In this document: piece by piece, positions 32,199-41,111 of the stretch
Layout of the letters: each line of letters opens with the position of its first letter
Position numbering within the stretch: position 1 is the first letter of the stretch
From: JBBDST01 sp040904765
Lineage (GTDB): Bacteria > Actinomycetota > Nitriliruptoria > Nitriliruptorales > Nitriliruptoraceae
Direction of reading: 5' to 3'
Assembly: GCA_040904765.1 (NCBI GenBank)
Contig: JBBDST010000057.1
Span: 15,045-79,044 of the forward strand
Length of the DNA stretch: 64,000 bases
Position numbers and translations under genes: made by a program
Notes under the pieces: generated by a model
The model's input: only the letters and a program-made list of their open reading frames with translations
Databases searched by the model: none
Told to the model about the DNA's origin: nothing

Positions 32199-33287
32199 CT
32201 AGACATCAGAGGCGGCGAATAGTCCGTCCACAAAGACGGCCGGGTCAAATACGGCAAGGTCAGTGATGTCTTCACCCAACCCGACGAGTTTCACCGGGAT
32301 ACCCAGTTCTTTTTGAACCGCAACGACAATGCCGCCTTTGGCTGACCCGTCGAGTTTGGTTAAGACAATGCCGGTTACGTTCACTGCGTCGGTGAACGCA
32401 CGTGCTTGAGCGATGCCGTTTTGACCAGTGGTCGCATCAATCACGAGCAGCACTTCATCGAGCCGACCTGCCTGCTTTTCGAGGACCCGTTTTACTTTGC
32501 CGAGTTCATCCATCAACGCACGATGATTTTGTAGCCGCCCAGCAGTATCGACAATGGCGACGTCTGCGTTGCTAAGGGTGGCTGTCTCATAAGTGTCATA
32601 GGCGACCGCACCAGGATCTGCGCCGGCCTCACGAGTGACAAGTTCTGCGCCGGTGCGTTGAGCCCATACCCCAAGCTGTTCGGTGGCCGCGGCGCGAAAC
32701 GTGTCGGCAGCACCCAAAACGACCTTGGCGCCTTCGGCAGTGAGTTGCGCAGCAAGTTTGCCGATCGTGGTGGTTTTGCCAGCGCCGTTAACGCCAGCAA
32801 CGAGCCACACCGTTGGCCCGTTGTCTCGGCGAGTGAGTGGTTCAGGTGTGACGAGCTGTTCGCGTACTAGGCGCTTCAGGCGTTGAGTGAGAACCTCAGG
32901 GTCACTGATGTTGTCTCGGATGGCTTCACTTCGCAGTTGCGCCACAATTTCGGTGCTGGCAGTCACACCGATGTCGACGCTGATGAGAAGTTCTTCGAGG
33001 CGTTCGTATTCGGCATCGCCGATACCTGAGTGAAACAGGTCACCCAAGCCGGCCAGTGTCTGGCGGGTCGCAGAAAGTTTTTGCCGCAACCGTTCGTTCA
33101 CCGAAACGGGCATATCAGTGACCGTCGGGTGGGTGACGTCAGGTGACGTTGGGCTGTCGCTGGCGTCTTTAGTTGTAGAGCCGCGACGTCCCACAGTGGC
33201 CTGATACACCTTCCACAGTACGACCAGCGATACGAGCAGCACGAGCGTTATTGCAACAAGTGCAATCCATGACAGTTCGGCTGGCAT
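32199..33287 (-). CDS. ftsY: SRP receptor FtsY
   Basis: Membrane-bound partner of Ffh. The 362-residue protein begins with a transmembrane segment (ELSWIALVAITLVLLVSLVVLW) in place of the acidic A domain of E. coli, a short linker, and the NG domain: WLVAGVNGAGKTTTIGKLA (G1), VAIVDTAGRLQNHRALMDEL (G3), VLTKLDGSAKGGIVV (G4) and VGLGEDITDLAVFDP. An N-terminal anchor is common in actinobacterial FtsY. It lies about 50 bases after smc and 40 before ffh. Confidence 0.97.
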   Translation of the reverse strand: MPAELSWIALVAITLVLLVSLVVLWKVYQATVGRRGSTTKDASDSPTSPDVTHPTVTDMPVSVNERLRQKLSATRQTLAGLGDLFHSGIGDAEYERLEELLISVDIGVTASTEIVAQLRSEAIRDNISDPEVLTQRLKRLVREQLVTPEPLTRRDNGPTVWLVAGVNGAGKTTTIGKLAAQLTAEGAKVVLGAADTFRAAATEQLGVWAQRTGAELVTREAGADPGAVAYDTYETATLSNADVAIVDTAGRLQNHRALMDELGKVKRVLEKQAGRLDEVLLVIDATTGQNGIAQARAFTDAVNVTGIVLTKLDGSAKGGIVVAVQKELGIPVKLVGLGEDITDLAVFDPAVFVDGLFAASDV

Positions 33288-33337
33288 GACGGTATGGCTC
33301 CTTGCCTTGGGATGGATTTAACGGCTTAACGGGGGTG

Positions 33338-36300
33338 TTATGCCTCGACGTCCATCGGCTCGAGTCGTTCAGAGACGACCCGTGTGACGGCATCAGGGCC
33401 CATCGTGATGCCGTACAACAGATCGGCGATCTCCATGGAGCGCCGCTGGTGGGTGACCATAATCACCTGAGCGGTACCACGAAACGACCGGATCACACGC
33501 AGTAGGCGCTGCAAGTTTACGTCGTCGAGGGCAGCGTCAACTTCGTCGAGGACATAGAACGGGCTAGGGCGGGCTCTAAAAATCGCAAACACGAACGCCA
33601 GCACCGTCAAGGAGCGTTCCCCACCGCTGAGTAGCGACAGTCGGGTCACGTTTTTGCCGGCCGGTCGCGCTTCGATTTCAACGCCAGTTGCGAGCATGTC
33701 GCTCGGGTCGGTCAACACAAGCCGTCCACGGCCGCCTGGGAACACGGTGGAGAATGTTTCGGTGAACTCTTTGGCTACGTCGTTAAACGCTTCTTCGAAC
33801 ACTTCGCAGATGCGGGCGTCAACGGCGACTACAACTTCAGCTAGGTCACGTTTGGAACGGCGCAGGTCATCCAGTTGTGCGGTAAGGAACGTGTGACGCT
33901 GTTCAAGTGCGGAAAATTCTTCTAACGCAAGCGGATTTACGGTGCCCAGAAGGCCGACTTTTCGCACCAGGTCGTCTTCAGCCACGCTTAACGTGTCACG
34001 GTTGTAGGACAGGGCTTCGGGATGGTCTTGCGCCAGTTCTGCTGCGTCCATCCCGACGTCGTTTTTGGCTTGGGTCTGGGCGTAGTCGATGCGGCGTTCG
34101 ACGTCTTGACGTAACAGGTCAGCTTCGTGGCGGCGTTCGCGCACGGTGTTGCGAGCAACTTCGGCGTCTTCGACGGCTGTGCGAGCGAGTGCCAGTTCGG
34201 CTTGACACGCGACCAGCGTCTGTTGGGCTGTGACCCGTTCGCGTTCGGCGCGTTCAAGCGCATCTCGACAGGCAATCTGGGCGGCTTCAGCGATCACTGC
34301 CAGGGTTTGGCAGGTTGCCACGCCGGCCCGGCGCAGTTCACGTCGGCGTTGTTCTTGAGCCAGTGCGGCCGCAACTTCGTCAGCTTCTTGACGGAGCAGT
34401 TCGGCTCGTTCAGTAACGGATCGCAACTGTTCGGTGAGCCGTTCGACCGCAACACGGCTGTTGAACTCCACATCGCGTGCTTGCTCAAGCGCCAGGGTGA
34501 ACCGGTCAACGTGATCGTCAAGTACTTCAACTTGCGGTTCTTCGTCAGCTTCTAAAGCGGCGGTAACAGCGGCAAACGCTTGGGCATGATTGGCGTGCGA
34601 GGCGTCAAGTTCTTGTATGCGGCTAAGCACGAGGTCACGTTGCGTCAATAGTTGCTGTTGGCGTGCGTTCAGCTGTGCGAGCTGTTCGGCGACCGCACTG
34701 ATGTTGGCGTCAGAGGCATTGATAGTGGCGTACGCCTCATCGCATGCTGCTTTGGCTGCGGCATGCTCTTGGGTGAGCAGGTCACGTTTCACTGTTAAAG
34801 CAGTGATTTGCTCATCAAGGCGTTCGGCTTGGGCTGTAGCGTCGTCGGCAGCCGCGGCAGCAACGACGCTGGCGTTGTCAAGAGTGCCGCCTGCCCGGTA
34901 GCCCCGGTTGGTTGCAACGTCGCCGGCGACAGTGACAAATTCGGCGCTGGGGTGTTTTGCGTGCAGGGTTACAGCAGCCGAAAAATTGTCCACGATAAAT
35001 GTGTTGGCAAAAATGCGGGTCAGTGTGTCAACCACGCCTTGTGCCAACGGCGACGAGTCGGTGGCGGCCAGACATGACGCAAACGGGGTTGCGTCGGCAA
35101 CGTCTATGGCTCTATTCGCCGGTTGGGTGGCGTCAGCAGTGAGGATGACTGCAGCGCCGCCATCGGTGTCACGCAACCACGTAATCGCTGCGATGGCGTC
35201 GTCACGGTTGGCGACCACTACAGCGTCAGCCAACGGACCAAGGATGGCTGCGACAGCCCGTTCAAACCCGGCGGTGATTCGGATGTGTTCGGCGACTGTG
35301 CCGCGAAATGCCGCATGGCTTTGTTCACGTAAGGCGACCGCACCAAGGTCACGTGCAGTAGCAGCCAGCCGGAGTCCTTCGGCACGAGCGAGCGCATTGG
35401 CGTGAGCAGTTTGGGCGTGACGGAGTTCTTCGCTCACTGCAGTTAAGCCAGTTTCACATGTGCTCACACGCGCTTCAGCGTCGTCAACTGCCGCGGATAG
35501 GGCAATTTCGGCATCGTCGAGAGCTTGAGCGCGTTGGGCAAGTTCAGCGATGCGACTTGCCAGGTTGTTTTCTTCGGCCTGCAACCCGATCAGCGTGTCG
35601 TTTTGGACGGCACGTTCCCGTTCGTCATTGGCGAGCCCTTGAGTGTGGGCGTGCTGTTCGCTGATCAAGCGGGCACGCTGCTCGCGACGTTCAGCTGCAG
35701 CAGCACGTTGCGCTGCGATCGCTTGCTCGTGGGCGCGTTTGTGTTCTTCGACTTGGCGGCGTTTGGCAGAAGCCTCGTCGAGCACGGCTCGAGCCGCCAA
35801 CAGCTCAGCATCTTTCTTAGTGGCATCAAGCTCAAGTGCCTCAGCCATCGCCCGTAACTCTTCGGGCGGTCGACCGGTCTGTTTTTGTTCGGCTGCTTCA
35901 GTAAGATGCCGACGACGTGCATCGATCAGTTCGGCGGTCCCTCTGAGGCGCTCACGCAGGGTGTTCAACTGAAATACGTGACTGCTGGCAGCCTCTAGAA
36001 CCGGTTCGTGCTGACGCAGGGCCGCTTCGTTGGTTACGACCACCTGACGGGCTGTCTCAAGCGTTGCGTCGAGTTGTTGCTGTTCATCGGCAACGCTCGA
36101 CGCATCGGCCAGCAACTGTTCACGTTCGACCTGGAGTTCAGCAAGCCGTTGGGCGGCGCGCCTGATACGCACATCGCGCAGTTTGGCTTGGAGCTGACGA
36201 TGCTTATCGGCTGCTTCGGCTTGCCGTTCGAGCGGGCGTAGTTGTCGGCGCAGTTCGCGAATGACGGTCAACAACTTTTCAATGTGTTCGTCGACCTGAG

Positions 36301-36874
36301 CCAGTTTGCGCAGCGCACGTTCACGACGTTGACGGTGCTTCAAAATGCCGGCCGCTTCTTCGATGTAGCGTCGACGCTCTTCAGGTTTGGCTTGCAGGAT
36401 TTCGTCAAGTTGTCCTTGCCCGACGATGGTGTGAAGTTCGCGTCCTAAACCCGAGTCGGACAGCAGTTCTTGAATGTCAAGCGCACGGACTTCTTCGCCG
36501 TTGATCTCATAGGCGGTTTCGCCGTCGCGATGAATGACACGGGCGATTCGAATTTGGCCAAATTCACCGGCACTTTGGGCTGATCCTAGACCGGAGGTTG
36601 CCAGCTGCCCATCCGAGTTGTCGATGACGATTTCGACGCGTGCTTGAGCTGCCTTGTTGCGTTTCGGGGAGCCAGCAAAGATGACGTCGGACATGGCTCG
36701 GCCACGCACTTTTTTTGCTGCTTGGGTGCCAAGGACCCAAGCCAACGCATCGACAATGTTCGATTTACCTGACCCGTTGGGTCCGACAATGACGGTGATG
36801 CCAGGTTCGAAATCAAAAACGGTGCGGTCAGCGAACGATTTGAAGCCGCGAGCAGAGAGCATTTTTAGAAACAT
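33338..36874 (-). CDS. smc: Chromosome segregation ATPase SMC
   Basis: 1178-residue SMC protein of the condensin complex. Head: VGPNGSGKSNIVDALAWVLG (Walker A near residue 32) and the Q-loop region; two long coiled coils (about residues 170-500 and 660-1010) flank the hinge (about 510-650, with GTVAEHIRI and the GYRAGGTLD motif); the C-terminal head has the signature LSGGERSLTVLAFVFA and Walker B FYVLDEVDAALDD. The ATG has AAGGGAG upstream. scpA/scpB are not nearby. A TAGGCT -10-like hexamer precedes it by about 46 bases. Confidence 0.97.
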   Translation of the reverse strand: MFLKMLSARGFKSFADRTVFDFEPGITVIVGPNGSGKSNIVDALAWVLGTQAAKKVRGRAMSDVIFAGSPKRNKAAQARVEIVIDNSDGQLATSGLGSAQSAGEFGQIRIARVIHRDGETAYEINGEEVRALDIQELLSDSGLGRELHTIVGQGQLDEILQAKPEERRRYIEEAAGILKHRQRRERALRKLAQVDEHIEKLLTVIRELRRQLRPLERQAEAADKHRQLQAKLRDVRIRRAAQRLAELQVEREQLLADASSVADEQQQLDATLETARQVVVTNEAALRQHEPVLEAASSHVFQLNTLRERLRGTAELIDARRRHLTEAAEQKQTGRPPEELRAMAEALELDATKKDAELLAARAVLDEASAKRRQVEEHKRAHEQAIAAQRAAAAERREQRARLISEQHAHTQGLANDERERAVQNDTLIGLQAEENNLASRIAELAQRAQALDDAEIALSAAVDDAEARVSTCETGLTAVSEELRHAQTAHANALARAEGLRLAATARDLGAVALREQSHAAFRGTVAEHIRITAGFERAVAAILGPLADAVVVANRDDAIAAITWLRDTDGGAAVILTADATQPANRAIDVADATPFASCLAATDSSPLAQGVVDTLTRIFANTFIVDNFSAAVTLHAKHPSAEFVTVAGDVATNRGYRAGGTLDNASVVAAAAADDATAQAERLDEQITALTVKRDLLTQEHAAAKAACDEAYATINASDANISAVAEQLAQLNARQQQLLTQRDLVLSRIQELDASHANHAQAFAAVTAALEADEEPQVEVLDDHVDRFTLALEQARDVEFNSRVAVERLTEQLRSVTERAELLRQEADEVAAALAQEQRRRELRRAGVATCQTLAVIAEAAQIACRDALERAERERVTAQQTLVACQAELALARTAVEDAEVARNTVRERRHEADLLRQDVERRIDYAQTQAKNDVGMDAAELAQDHPEALSYNRDTLSVAEDDLVRKVGLLGTVNPLALEEFSALEQRHTFLTAQLDDLRRSKRDLAEVVVAVDARICEVFEEAFNDVAKEFTETFSTVFPGGRGRLVLTDPSDMLATGVEIEARPAGKNVTRLSLLSGGERSLTVLAFVFAIFRARPSPFYVLDEVDAALDDVNLQRLLRVIRSFRGTAQVIMVTHQRRSMEIADLLYGITMGPDAVTRVVSERLEPMDVEA

Positions 36875-36919
36875 GCCTGCTCCCTTGGGGTAACGTGCCG
36901 ACCGTTTGCTGTCGGCGCG

Positions 36920-36925
36920 AGCCTA
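36920..36925 (-). promoter_or_regulatory. Candidate -10 element (TAGGCT) for smc
   Basis: TAGGCT in the 83-base gap between the MutM-like gene and smc, on the correct strand, about 46 bases before the ATG. The hairpin GCCGAC/GTCGGC (36897-36916) would lie at the 5' end of the resulting leader. The same hexamer precedes serB and dapD. Confidence 0.35.
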
Positions 36926-36957
36926 GCGAGGACGCACCGTGCTTCTTTTGTATACGT

Positions 36958-37803
36958 TCAGATCATGCACTGTTCGCAGTGATAGCTAAACACGCCGGTG
37001 CGTAAGCGTTTACGCACAATCGGACGCCGGCAGCGTGGGCACGGTGCACCTTCACGTCCATAGACGCGCAAGTGTTGGGCTGCTTCACCATCTTCGTCAA
37101 CCATCGGTTCGACATCTTGATCATCTAAGCCGGATCCGGCTGCTTTCATCGCTGCGATCATGACTTCTTGGGTTGCGCGGTACAGCCGGCGGACTTCTTG
37201 AGGTGAGAGGGTGGCTGATGGATGGTCGTGGCGCAGTCCTGCTTCCCACAAAATCTCGTCGCTGTACACCGGACCGATACCCACAAAATACTGCGGGTCA
37301 ATGAGCAGCAGTTTAAGTGGACGGTTGGCGTGGACCAAAAATTCACCGAACTCCATCCACGTCGGGTTGTCGTCGAACAAATCGATCGCATCAGCTGAAA
37401 TGCCGGCAGCTTGGTAGGCGTCTTCCAGGGCCACCACGCCGGTGCGCATCGTCGTTTCTTTGCCGGGTTCGCTGACATGCAAAGCCCCGCCAATGGTGAA
37501 AGTGACGGCAATGTGCGTGTCGTCACTGAGCGGATCGGTAGCAGTTTGGCGGTGCAAAGAACCGGCATTACCGGGGTCGATAACCCAGCATTGGTCTTGA
37601 TCAAGGTCTAGGAACAAGACGGATCCGCGGCGACGCGCCGCCAAAATTTTGCGACCTACCAGTGCTTTTTCAAGGTCGGGACGGTTGCGATGAAACGGAC
37701 GTACAACGCTGACAGATCGCACGGTCGCGTCTTTAATCCGTTTCCCAACGACCTCTTTTTCGAGATCTTTTCGGAGAACTTCCATTTCGGGCAGTTCCAG
37801 CAC
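36958..37803 (-). CDS. Divergent Fpg/MutM-family protein lacking canonical catalytic residues
   Basis: 281 residues in the Fpg/Nei fold: N-terminal LELPEMEVLRKDLEKEVVGKRI, the H2TH region LLLIDPQYFVGIGPVYSDEILWEAGL and a C-terminal zinc finger (Cys255, 258, 276, 279). However, the protein begins Met-Leu-Glu instead of Met-Pro-Glu, so the nucleophilic proline is absent; the usual RRGK lysine is RRGS (Ser61); DPRRFG is replaced by EPGKET; the conserved Asn of GIGN is Pro178; and the zinc-finger Arg is missing. The GTG start allows no upstream alternative. It holds the normal fpg place between rnc and smc, but is probably not a standard glycosylase; DNA binding remains likely. Confidence 0.85.
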   Translation of the reverse strand: MLELPEMEVLRKDLEKEVVGKRIKDATVRSVSVVRPFHRNRPDLEKALVGRKILAARRRGSVLFLDLDQDQCWVIDPGNAGSLHRQTATDPLSDDTHIAVTFTIGGALHVSEPGKETTMRTGVVALEDAYQAAGISADAIDLFDDNPTWMEFGEFLVHANRPLKLLLIDPQYFVGIGPVYSDEILWEAGLRHDHPSATLSPQEVRRLYRATQEVMIAAMKAAGSGLDDQDVEPMVDEDGEAAQHLRVYGREGAPCPRCRRPIVRKRLRTGVFSYHCEQCMI

Positions 37804-37864
37804 GTACCGGTCCTTTACTGACAGCGTTATCGGTAGGCAAACGCGGCGGCTACAACCTGCAACG

Positions 37865-38611
37865 CTAGTCGGCGTCAGCGTCGTCGTGTGGCAGCGTTGA
37901 CCCTATCAGGGCACGGTAGGCCGCTTCGGCTGCCTGCTGTTCGGCCTGTTTTTTGCTTGTGGCGCTGCCGGTGCCGTACAGCGTGTTGTTGAGCCATGCT
38001 TGTGCGACAAACTTTTTTTGATGTTCTGGGCCGTCGGATTCGAGCGTGTAGACGGGCAGTTCGCCAAACTGTTTGGCGGCAAGTTCCTGCAGGCTGGTTT
38101 TGTAGTCGAGCGCGACCCCTTGACCTGCCAGGGTTGGCAGCAGCGGGTCAAACAGGCGTTCAACTAGGTCGTAGGTGGTGGCAAAGCCAAGCTCGAGATA
38201 GATGGCACCAATTACTGCTTCGAACGTGTCGGCGAGGATGGAGTCTTTGTCGGCTCCATTGGATTTGGTTTCACCGTGACCAAGCAGCACCGCATCGCCG
38301 ATGGCAAGATCGCGAGCCAGTGCGGCCAGCGATTCGCTGCGTACCGCAGCTGAACGCAGTTTTGCCAGTGCCCCTTCGGGTTCGTTGGGAAACGTGACAT
38401 ACAGCCGGTCGGTGACCACAACACCAACCACGGCGTCGCCGAGAAACTCGAGCCGTTCGTTCGTTTCCGTGACGTCGTTTTCAAATGCCCACGACCGGTG
38501 TATCAACGCCTGTGCGACCAACGTCACGTCATCGGCTTGGACGCCAAGGCGTGCAAGCAGCGCACGAGCGCGTGACATCACGTGGTCGAGGTCATGCGTC
38601 GAGCGGCGCAT
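37865..38611 (-). CDS. rnc: Ribonuclease III
   Basis: Double-strand RNA endonuclease for rRNA processing and mRNA decay. The 248-residue protein has the catalytic signature NERLEFLGDAVVGVVVTDRL, the second acidic site DTFEAVIGAIYLELGF, and a C-terminal dsRNA-binding domain (DYKTSLQELAAKQFGELPVYTLESDGPEHQKKFVAQAWLN and a KKQAEQQAAEAAYRAL helix). An ATG seven bases after the rpmF stop is taken as start; no strong ribosome binding site helps, and an ATG eleven codons later is possible. Confidence 0.95.
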   Translation of the reverse strand: MRRSTHDLDHVMSRARALLARLGVQADDVTLVAQALIHRSWAFENDVTETNERLEFLGDAVVGVVVTDRLYVTFPNEPEGALAKLRSAAVRSESLAALARDLAIGDAVLLGHGETKSNGADKDSILADTFEAVIGAIYLELGFATTYDLVERLFDPLLPTLAGQGVALDYKTSLQELAAKQFGELPVYTLESDGPEHQKKFVAQAWLNNTLYGTGSATSKKQAEQQAAEAAYRALIGSTLPHDDADAD

Positions 38612-38618
38612 GACCGGT

Positions 38619-38798
38619 TCAGTCGACCTCGACGACAACACGCCCGTCGTAGGTTCCGCAGGTCTGGCACACGGTGTGTGGACGTGTTGGGGCCTTGCAA
38701 CGCGGGCACATCGCGTTGGTAGGCACGACCGCCTTTAACCACTGGGCACGACGGTGTCGAGTCCGTGAACGCGACAGTTTGCGCTTGGGGACGGCCAT
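38619..38798 (-). CDS. rpmF: 50S ribosomal protein L32
   Basis: A 59-residue frame starting MAVPKRKLSRSRTRHRRAQW, the standard L32 N-terminus, with a zinc ribbon formed by CPRC (31, 34) and CQTC (44, 47) and the end YDGRVVVEVD. AGGAG lies six bases before the ATG. It is easily missed by length cut-offs. The order DUF177-rpmF-rnc-fpg-smc is the widespread one. The four cysteines make this the zinc-binding (C+) paralogue type. Confidence 0.95.
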   Translation of the reverse strand: MAVPKRKLSRSRTRHRRAQWLKAVVPTNAMCPRCKAPTRPHTVCQTCGTYDGRVVVEVD

Positions 38799-38821
38799 TA
38801 CGAACTCCTAGCAGGAAGAAA

Positions 38822-38845
38822 CGTGATCGCAACGGTGCGATCACG
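38822..38845 (-). terminator. Strong hairpin between DUF177 and rpmF
   Basis: A perfect 10-bp stem (CGTGATCGCA with TGCGATCACG) and a tetraloop, followed on the minus strand by TTTCTTCC. It precedes the rpmF ribosome binding site by about 12 bases. It could be a partial terminator limiting rnc expression or a leader structure for L32 control. Confidence 0.5.
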
Positions 38846-38870
38846 CGACGTTAGGTTACGCGCTGTGGCG

Positions 38871-39410
38871 CTATTCGGGAAGTTGCAGTTTACGCAACGC
38901 TTCCCAGCGCGGATCGGGGGCACTCGCCTCGCCATGCCCACACGACACTATATTACGGTCTTCGCCACACTCAGGGCAAAGCCCTTGGCATGCAGGGTCA
39001 CATAGTACCTGTAACGGCAAGTCGAGCAGTACTGCATCGCGAGCCATCACCGACAGGTCAATTGCGGTGTTGTCATCAGTCAAGACAAAGTCGGGCTCTT
39101 CGGTGTCTTCTTCGGCATGAAACGACCGTTTGGTCGGGTCCACAAACAGTTCTGCCACGGTCACTGTGCGGTTGATAACCGTTGGCGTGAGGCAGCGGCC
39201 GCACGCAACTTGTAGGGCAACGCCAAGGGTGCCGCGTACCAGAATGCCTTCAACGACCGAATCAAGATGCAGATCAAGGTCAATGTCATCGACAATCGCG
39301 TCAACGATCGGACCCCACGGGTCTTTGCCGAACGCCTCAGCAGGGACACGTTCGTTTACTGGGCGTGTTTCACCAGGACGCCCAACGAGATCGTTGACAG
39401 TCAGACGCAT
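38871..39410 (-). CDS. DUF177 (YceD-like) protein
   Basis: 179 residues, with DDIDLDLHLDSVVEGILVRGTLGVALQVACGRCLTP, VLLDLPLQVLCDPACQGLCPECGEDRN and the C-terminal DPRWEALRKLQLPE, all DUF177 features; the CxxC pairs suggest a metal-binding knuckle. The family lies upstream of rpmF in most bacteria and is implicated in 23S rRNA metabolism in plants and E. coli. It starts two bases after the SepIVA-like stop. Confidence 0.92.
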   Translation of the reverse strand: MRLTVNDLVGRPGETRPVNERVPAEAFGKDPWGPIVDAIVDDIDLDLHLDSVVEGILVRGTLGVALQVACGRCLTPTVINRTVTVAELFVDPTKRSFHAEEDTEEPDFVLTDDNTAIDLSVMARDAVLLDLPLQVLCDPACQGLCPECGEDRNIVSCGHGEASAPDPRWEALRKLQLPE

Positions 39411-39412
39411 CG

Positions 39413-39943
39413 CTAAACGTCGTCGTCATCGGCAGCGACATTGCCAAGCTGCACCGGGTCAAGTTCGTCCGTTTCGAGCGCGCCACGCAGTTTGGCCCGA
39501 CCGCGTTCAACGGTCGATAGTGTTTTAGTTAGCACAACTTCGAAATTGGCCAGTTTCGCATCGACGTAGTCTTCAGCTTCAAGACGGATCTTGCGCGCAT
39601 GGTCACGCGCGTCGTTGAGGATACGTTCAGCGTCGTCTTGGGCTGCTTTCACCACAGTTTCTTTGGCGATGAGTTCAAGCTGAGTTTGTTGCGCGTCTGC
39701 CACCAGCCGTTCAGCGTCTTCTTTCGCCCGCATCAGAATCTCGTCACGTTCACGCACCACCCAACGAGCTTGTGTCAATTCGTCTGGCAGTCCGGCCCGC
39801 AAATGTTGAATGAGCGATTCAATATCGCCACGATGCACCATCACTGAACTAGATAGTGGCACCGATTTGGCGTCGGCTATCAACTGATCGAGGTGCGACA
39901 TCGTCGCTTCCACATCAGGGGGAATGCCGTACTGCTCACTCAT
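39413..39943 (-). CDS. sepIVA: SepIVA-like DivIVA-family coiled-coil protein
   Basis: 176 residues, mostly coiled coil. An N-terminal segment (PDVEATMSHLDQLIADAKS) and a DIESLIQHLRAGLPDELTQARWVVRERDEIL helix are followed by alanine-rich heptads (RAKEDAERLVADAQQTQLELIAKETVVKAAQDDAERILNDARD) and an acidic tail. The gene order DUF177-rnc beside it matches mycobacterial Rv2927c (SepIVA), a septum-associated regulator of envelope growth; function here is by homology. The ATG has GAGGG upstream, rather than a start 17 codons earlier. Confidence 0.75.
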   Translation of the reverse strand: MSEQYGIPPDVEATMSHLDQLIADAKSVPLSSSVMVHRGDIESLIQHLRAGLPDELTQARWVVRERDEILMRAKEDAERLVADAQQTQLELIAKETVVKAAQDDAERILNDARDHARKIRLEAEDYVDAKLANFEVVLTKTLSTVERGRAKLRGALETDELDPVQLGNVAADDDDV

Positions 39944-40001
39944 GGCGTATCCCTCGAAACTTTTGGTAGGCGTCGCGCTGTTACAACTTTTCACAACGCC
40001 A

Positions 40002-40007
40002 AGCGTA
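40002..40007 (-). promoter_or_regulatory. Candidate -10 element (TACGCT) for sepIVA
   Basis: TACGCT within CGCTACGCTTGGCGTTGT, about 59 bases before the sepIVA ATG in the gap after coaD. The word is almost the same as the one upstream of DUF2469. Confidence 0.4.
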
Positions 40008-40041
40008 GCGTTATCCCGTTCGGCACCGTGTGGACTTTCGC

Positions 40042-40530
40042 CTAAGTGCCATTTGGCTGGCGGAGGCGTTCGAGCGCGGCCTTCACGTTGGCCGTAACGA
40101 ACATGCCGACATCACCACCACCGTGGGCGATCTGTCTTACGAACGTACTCGACACGAAACTGTGCACCGGAGTGGCCGGCAAGAACACGGTCTCGATCTG
40201 GCCAACCGCTGCGTTCATCTGCGCCATCTGCTGCTCATAGGCAAAATCAGCGCCCGCCCGCAACCCTTTGACGACGGTAGTGATCCCCTGCTCTTGGCAG
40301 AACGTCACCAGCAGTCCTGAAAACGAAGCGACCGTCACGTTCGTAAGTCCAGCTACCGCTTCATGGACAAACGTCATCCGTTCGTCATGACTAAACGTGT
40401 ACGTCTTGGCTGGGTTGTCCATGACGGCCACCACAACATGTTCGAACACGTTGGCTGCCCGTTGGAACACGTCGACGTGACCGTGGGTCACCGGATCAAA
40501 ACTGCCTGGACACACTGCTTGGCGACTCAT
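40042..40530 (-). CDS. coaD: Phosphopantetheine adenylyltransferase
   Basis: Penultimate step of CoA synthesis. The 162-residue protein has the nucleotidyltransferase motif CPGSFDPVTHGHVDVFQRA, then KGLRAGADFAYEQQMAQMN and the conserved FVSSTFVRQIAHGGGDV. Standard length and hexameric family. It follows rsmD by 20 bases, the rsmD-coaD pair found throughout bacteria. Confidence 0.97.
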   Translation of the reverse strand: MSRQAVCPGSFDPVTHGHVDVFQRAANVFEHVVVAVMDNPAKTYTFSHDERMTFVHEAVAGLTNVTVASFSGLLVTFCQEQGITTVVKGLRAGADFAYEQQMAQMNAAVGQIETVFLPATPVHSFVSSTFVRQIAHGGGDVGMFVTANVKAALERLRQPNGT

Positions 40531-40550
40531 GTCGTCTCCACCGTCGGCGA

Positions 40551-41111
40551 CTAGATGCTAACGCTACCGTCCACGACCCTGCAGGCACGATACAGCACCA
40601 CATTGCCGTAGCGTTTCACGGTCGTGTGACCAAAGCCTTCAGGGAAACGTGGTGCGTCTTGTCTGCGGTCACGTTCAACGACCACGGTTGCCTCAGCAGC
40701 CAGATGGGCGTCGAGTTCTGCCAGATACTGCTCGATATCGGAAGTAGGCACGTCGTAAGGGGCGTCGAGAAACACAACATGGAAACGACGTGTTGAGTTG
40801 CTGGCCAGAAACCGTGCGGCCGACTGGATATGTAGGGTGGCGCCGGCCAGCGCGACCGTGTCGATGTTGCGCCGAAGGATCGTTGCCGTCTTTGGATCTT
40901 GTTCTACAAACGTGACCTGGCGAGCGCCACGTGACAGTGCTTCAAGCCCAAGGGCACCGCTACCGGCAAACAAGTCAAGTACATCGGCGTCGACGATACT
41001 GCCGGCAAGGGATGAGAACAGTGCTTCACGTACCCGGTCGGGGGTAGGACGCACCCCTTGGGGTGGGACCGCAAGCCTGCGGCCCTTGGCGGCACCGGCA
41101 ACGATGCGCAT
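40551..41111 (-). CDS. rsmD: 16S rRNA (guanine(966)-N(2))-methyltransferase RsmD
   Basis: 186 residues: MRIVAGAAKGRRLAVPPQGVRPTPDRVREALFSSL, the SAM motif VLDLFAGSGALGLEALSRGA, VTFVEQDPKT, and the catalytic motif as LDAPYDVP. Family members normally have DPPY or DPPF here, so the first proline is replaced by alanine. The ATG shares one base with the stop codon of the upstream peptidase (TGATG). It is followed by coaD. Confidence 0.93.
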   Translation of the reverse strand: MRIVAGAAKGRRLAVPPQGVRPTPDRVREALFSSLAGSIVDADVLDLFAGSGALGLEALSRGARQVTFVEQDPKTATILRRNIDTVALAGATLHIQSAARFLASNSTRRFHVVFLDAPYDVPTSDIEQYLAELDAHLAAEATVVVERDRRQDAPRFPEGFGHTTVKRYGNVVLYRACRVVDGSVSI

